This document shows, piece by piece, positions 4,466 to 7,013 of a stretch of DNA of 7,013 nt. The translations under genes were made by a program, and so were the position numbers. Position 1 is the first letter of the stretch; each line of letters begins with the position of its first letter. The DNA is from an uncultured Eubacteriales bacterium (GTDB lineage Bacteria; Bacillota; Clostridia; Christensenellales; Aristaeellaceae): the NCBI GenBank assembly GCA_900553295.1, contig USCR01000124.1, forward strand, positions 1-7,013, given 5' to 3'. The notes below the pieces were generated by a model. It worked only from the letters and a program-made list of their open reading frames with translations. It had not been told where the DNA came from and searched no databases.

Positions 4466-7000
4466 ATGTCAAAACTCAAGCCTGGCATGAGAGCACGTTA
4501 CATCATTTTTGTTGTAGCGGTTTTCGGCATGTTTGCGTATCTGACCTATGGACTGGTACAGTTGCAGCTGGTACAAACCGAGGAGTACAGCGAAACAGCC
4601 GAAAGCCGGCGCACCAAAACGATTGCCCTGCGGGGCAAACGCGGCATGATAACCGACGCGGATTCGGTGATTCTGGCCAATGACGAGTATATATACAACG
4701 TGACCTTCTACAAGGATGCGTCTTCCCTGACGCGGGCGCAATACGCGGTATTTAGCCAATCCATTGTGGATACCATTGAAATCATTGAGCGCAACGGCGG
4801 TGAGCTGAGCGTTGAATTTGTGATTGCGCGGGACCCGGAAACCAATGAATGGGTGTTTGACTTTGGGTCCGGCGTCAGCGAAAGCGTGCTGGCCACCCGC
4901 GAGGAGCAGTGGCGCTCCAACCATTACTTAACCAATACAAACACCTATGCCACAGCGGAAGATTGCCTGAATACCCTGAAGAAGCGCTTCCGCCTGGCCA
5001 ATACGCAGGCCGAAGCAGACATGTGGGCGGCCGAGGAAGAAGCCGAGGGCCTTAGCTACGCAGAAAGCCTGGTGGTGGATGAAACCACCATGCTGAAGGT
5101 CATGGCCGTTTATTCTGAAATGCAGATGAACGTGTTCAACTCCCAGCCCATTACCATTGCGGAAAACGTGAAGTATGAAACGGTCATCGAGGTGGAGACG
5201 CGCTCCATGAACCTGGCCGGCATGGAAATCGCCGTGGGTACCAAGCGCGTGTATCCCCGCAGTACTCTGGCCGCGCAGGTAATCGGCTATATTGGCGCCA
5301 TTCCCAGCCAGTCCAGCTGGGAGACTTACCAGGCCAAAGGTTACAGCTATAACGACAAAATCGGGCGCGACGGCATTGAAAGTTCCATGGAGGACTGGTT
5401 GACCCAAAACTCCTCCTTGAAGCAAGGCAGCCGCGTGGTGGAGCGGGACAACTATTCCCAGATTGTCCGGGAACTGAGCTATACCGAGCCCCAGGACGGC
5501 AATAACGTGAAATTGACCCTGATTGCCAGTTACCAACAGCAGGCGGAACGCGCCATTGCCGATAACGTGGCGCGGACCCGTGACCGGCAGGAAGAACTCA
5601 TGGTGGATGAAGGCTGGCTGGAAGACAACAAGACCGACATCGCCGGCCGAAACTGGGAAAAGTATCCGCTGGCTCTGGCCGAGCATGGCGTAATGCTGGT
5701 GCTGGACATGGAGGGCCGTGTGCTGGCCATGGCCAACTATCCCACCTATGACCTGAACGCACTGGTCGCCGCCGGGGACGAGGCCATGGATATCTTGAGT
5801 GACCCGCGCAACCTGCTGATGAACTATGCCATCCATGCCCGCGGCACCCCTGGCTCCATCTTCAAGATGGTTACCGGTATTGCGGCGCTGGCGGAAGGTG
5901 AGCTGCTGCCCACGGAGCGAATCAGCGATATGGGTTACTTCACCCTGTACAACAAGGATAAGTCCACTGCTCCCAAGTGCTGGATCAATCAGAATTCCCT
6001 GTATCAGCACGCGAACCAGACCATCGTGGAGGGACTTTCCCACTCCTGCAACTATTTCTTCTATACCCTGGGCAGCCGCCTGGGCGAGGAACGGCTGTAT
6101 CGGTATGCATCGCTGCTGGGATTGACCAGCAAAACCGGACTGGATCTGCCTGGCGAAGTGCGCAGCGTGGTGGGCTGCCAGACCAGCCTGTATGACACCA
6201 CCAAGGCCATGAATGAAGCCAGCCAGGATACCTCCTTACCCATTATCGTTTTTAACTCCATTAAATCGCACCTGAAAAACTGTGGCGCGAGCCGCGGCAT
6301 GGAGTATACGGACGAGCGCCTGAGCGCCTGTGCGAAGCGGTTGATGGACATGGCGGTGAACTACCCTGAAACTGAATGGCTGGACAACATGCGCACCATC
6401 CTCATGGAAGAGTTGAACATGACCAAAGAAATGGTGTACTTGCAGACGGTTATCGGTGACACGTACAACTACATGAACGACATCAAGTGGGGCGGCGCCC
6501 AGACCATCCTGACGGCCATCGGCCAGTCGGTTACGGTGCTGACGCCGGCGGCGGTTGCCCGCTATATCTGCGCGGTGGCAAACGGTGGCAAGGTATACAA
6601 CCTGAGCATCGTGGACGCCATTACCAGCCCGGAGGGCGAGATCCTCTCCCAGCGCAGCCCCACGCTGATCAACAACCTGGATTACCCGGAGTACTGGGAC
6701 TTGATTCATCAGGGGATGAAGGGCGTGGTTGACGAATCTGGTACTGCGAAAAAGCACTTCAGTGGCTGGGAATATCAGGATCAGATTGCCGCGAAAACAG
6801 GTACGGCTGAAGTTACGACCATTGACCTGGAAAACAATGCGTGGTTCGTTGCCTTCGCTCCCTACGAAAATCCGGAGATTGCCGTGGCGGTGTTTATCCC
6901 CAACGGTTATTCCGGTGGTGAAGCATCCCCCGCGGCCAGGGACTTTATCGACTGGTATATGAAGCAAAAAGACCTGCGCACCACTGATTACACCCTGCCC
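4466..7000 (+). CDS. mrdA: Penicillin-binding protein 2, class B transpeptidase of elongation (3' truncated)
   Basis: At least 845 residues, with no stop before the contig end. PBP2 is the membrane-anchored D,D-transpeptidase that crosslinks side-wall peptidoglycan with RodA. Parts: a short basic N-terminus, one transmembrane helix at about 12-33, and the start of the dimerisation domain with RGKRGMITD (56-64). A long pedestal region follows, with KRVYPRSTLAAQVIGYIG (260-277) and GRDGIE (300-305). The transpeptidase domain carries SIFK (Ser464 nucleophile, Lys467), SCN (527-529) and KTGT (777-780), so all three active-site motifs are intact. Compared with typical PBP2 (about 630-720), the SxN-to-KTG spacing is long (250 residues against about 157 in E. 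coli), with an insert at about 571-672. Cys505, His515 and Cys528 near the active site resemble the Zn-binding type reported for Clostridioides difficile PBP2 (from memory). mrdA rather than spoVD or pbpB/ftsI is favoured by position after mreD. The true C-terminus is missing; the frame continues only into adapter sequence. Confidence 0.93.
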
Positions 7001-7013
7001 AGATCGGAAGAGC
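7001..7013. other. Illumina TruSeq adapter remnant at the contig end
   Basis: The final 13 bases, AGATCGGAAGAGC, are exactly the stem shared by Illumina TruSeq read-1 and read-2 adapters. The contig stops precisely where the two adapters diverge, as expected when an assembler meets a branch from untrimmed reads. The four residues these bases would add to PBP2 (RSEE) are not biological. Confidence 0.95.

Noticed and set aside
4386..4490. 34-codon frame between mreD and mrdA
   Set aside because: Its GAGG is only 2 nt from the ATG, the frame overlaps the strong mrdA start, and the ATG lies inside the hairpin stem.
4928..6043. 371-codon open frame on the - strand opposite mrdA
   Set aside because: It is antisense to intact PBP2 motifs and its product matches no domain I can recognise.
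1..7013. CRISPR arrays, insertion sequences, tRNA or rRNA genes
   Set aside because: No repeat-spacer pattern, transposase signature, terminal inverted repeats or RNA gene fold was seen anywhere in the window.

Overview
The window carries one cell-elongation (rod-shape) operon, read entirely on the + strand: maf, mreB, mreC, mreD, then mrdA (penicillin-binding protein 2). The gene order, the strong AGGAGG-type ribosome binding sites and an 845-residue-plus PBP2 with a Cys-containing SCN motif all suggest a moderately GC-rich Bacillota of class Clostridia, possibly a gut species. That placement is an inference from gene content, not from a marker gene.

Layout. Bases 1-36 look like the last 11 codons of an upstream gene. 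A very strong intrinsic terminator follows at 44-77. Bases 78-384 hold no convincing gene, only weak hairpins and an 11-bp tandem repeat. A promoter with a perfect extended -10 (TGCTATAAT) lies at 361-390, and a leader of about 105 nt with two short hairpins runs to the maf start at 502. The genes are then packed tightly: maf overlaps mreB by 20 nt, mreB-mreC are 23 nt apart, mreC-mreD 4 nt, and mreD-mrdA 90 nt. No internal terminator or promoter is convincing, so a single transcript is likely. radC, which often sits between maf and mreB in Bacillota, is absent.

How the genes work together. MreB forms membrane-bound actin-like filaments. MreC and MreD link these across the membrane to the synthesis machinery, and PBP2 is the transpeptidase that crosslinks new peptidoglycan during side-wall elongation. 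Maf is a nucleotide pyrophosphatase commonly linked to this cluster.

Points of note. The MreB has Lys in place of the Glu that is normally catalytic for ATP hydrolysis, plus several other signature changes. MreC has a 143-residue charged cytoplasmic N-terminus and a Ser-Pro-Thr-Pro tail. PBP2 has an insert of about 100 residues between its SxN and KTG motifs, and a Cys/His arrangement that may bind zinc. The last 13 bases (7001-7013) are exactly the shared Illumina TruSeq adapter stem, so the contig end is artificial and the last four residues of the open mrdA frame are not biological. I did not find a wholly new system. The window is a recognisable elongasome operon with unusual proteins.
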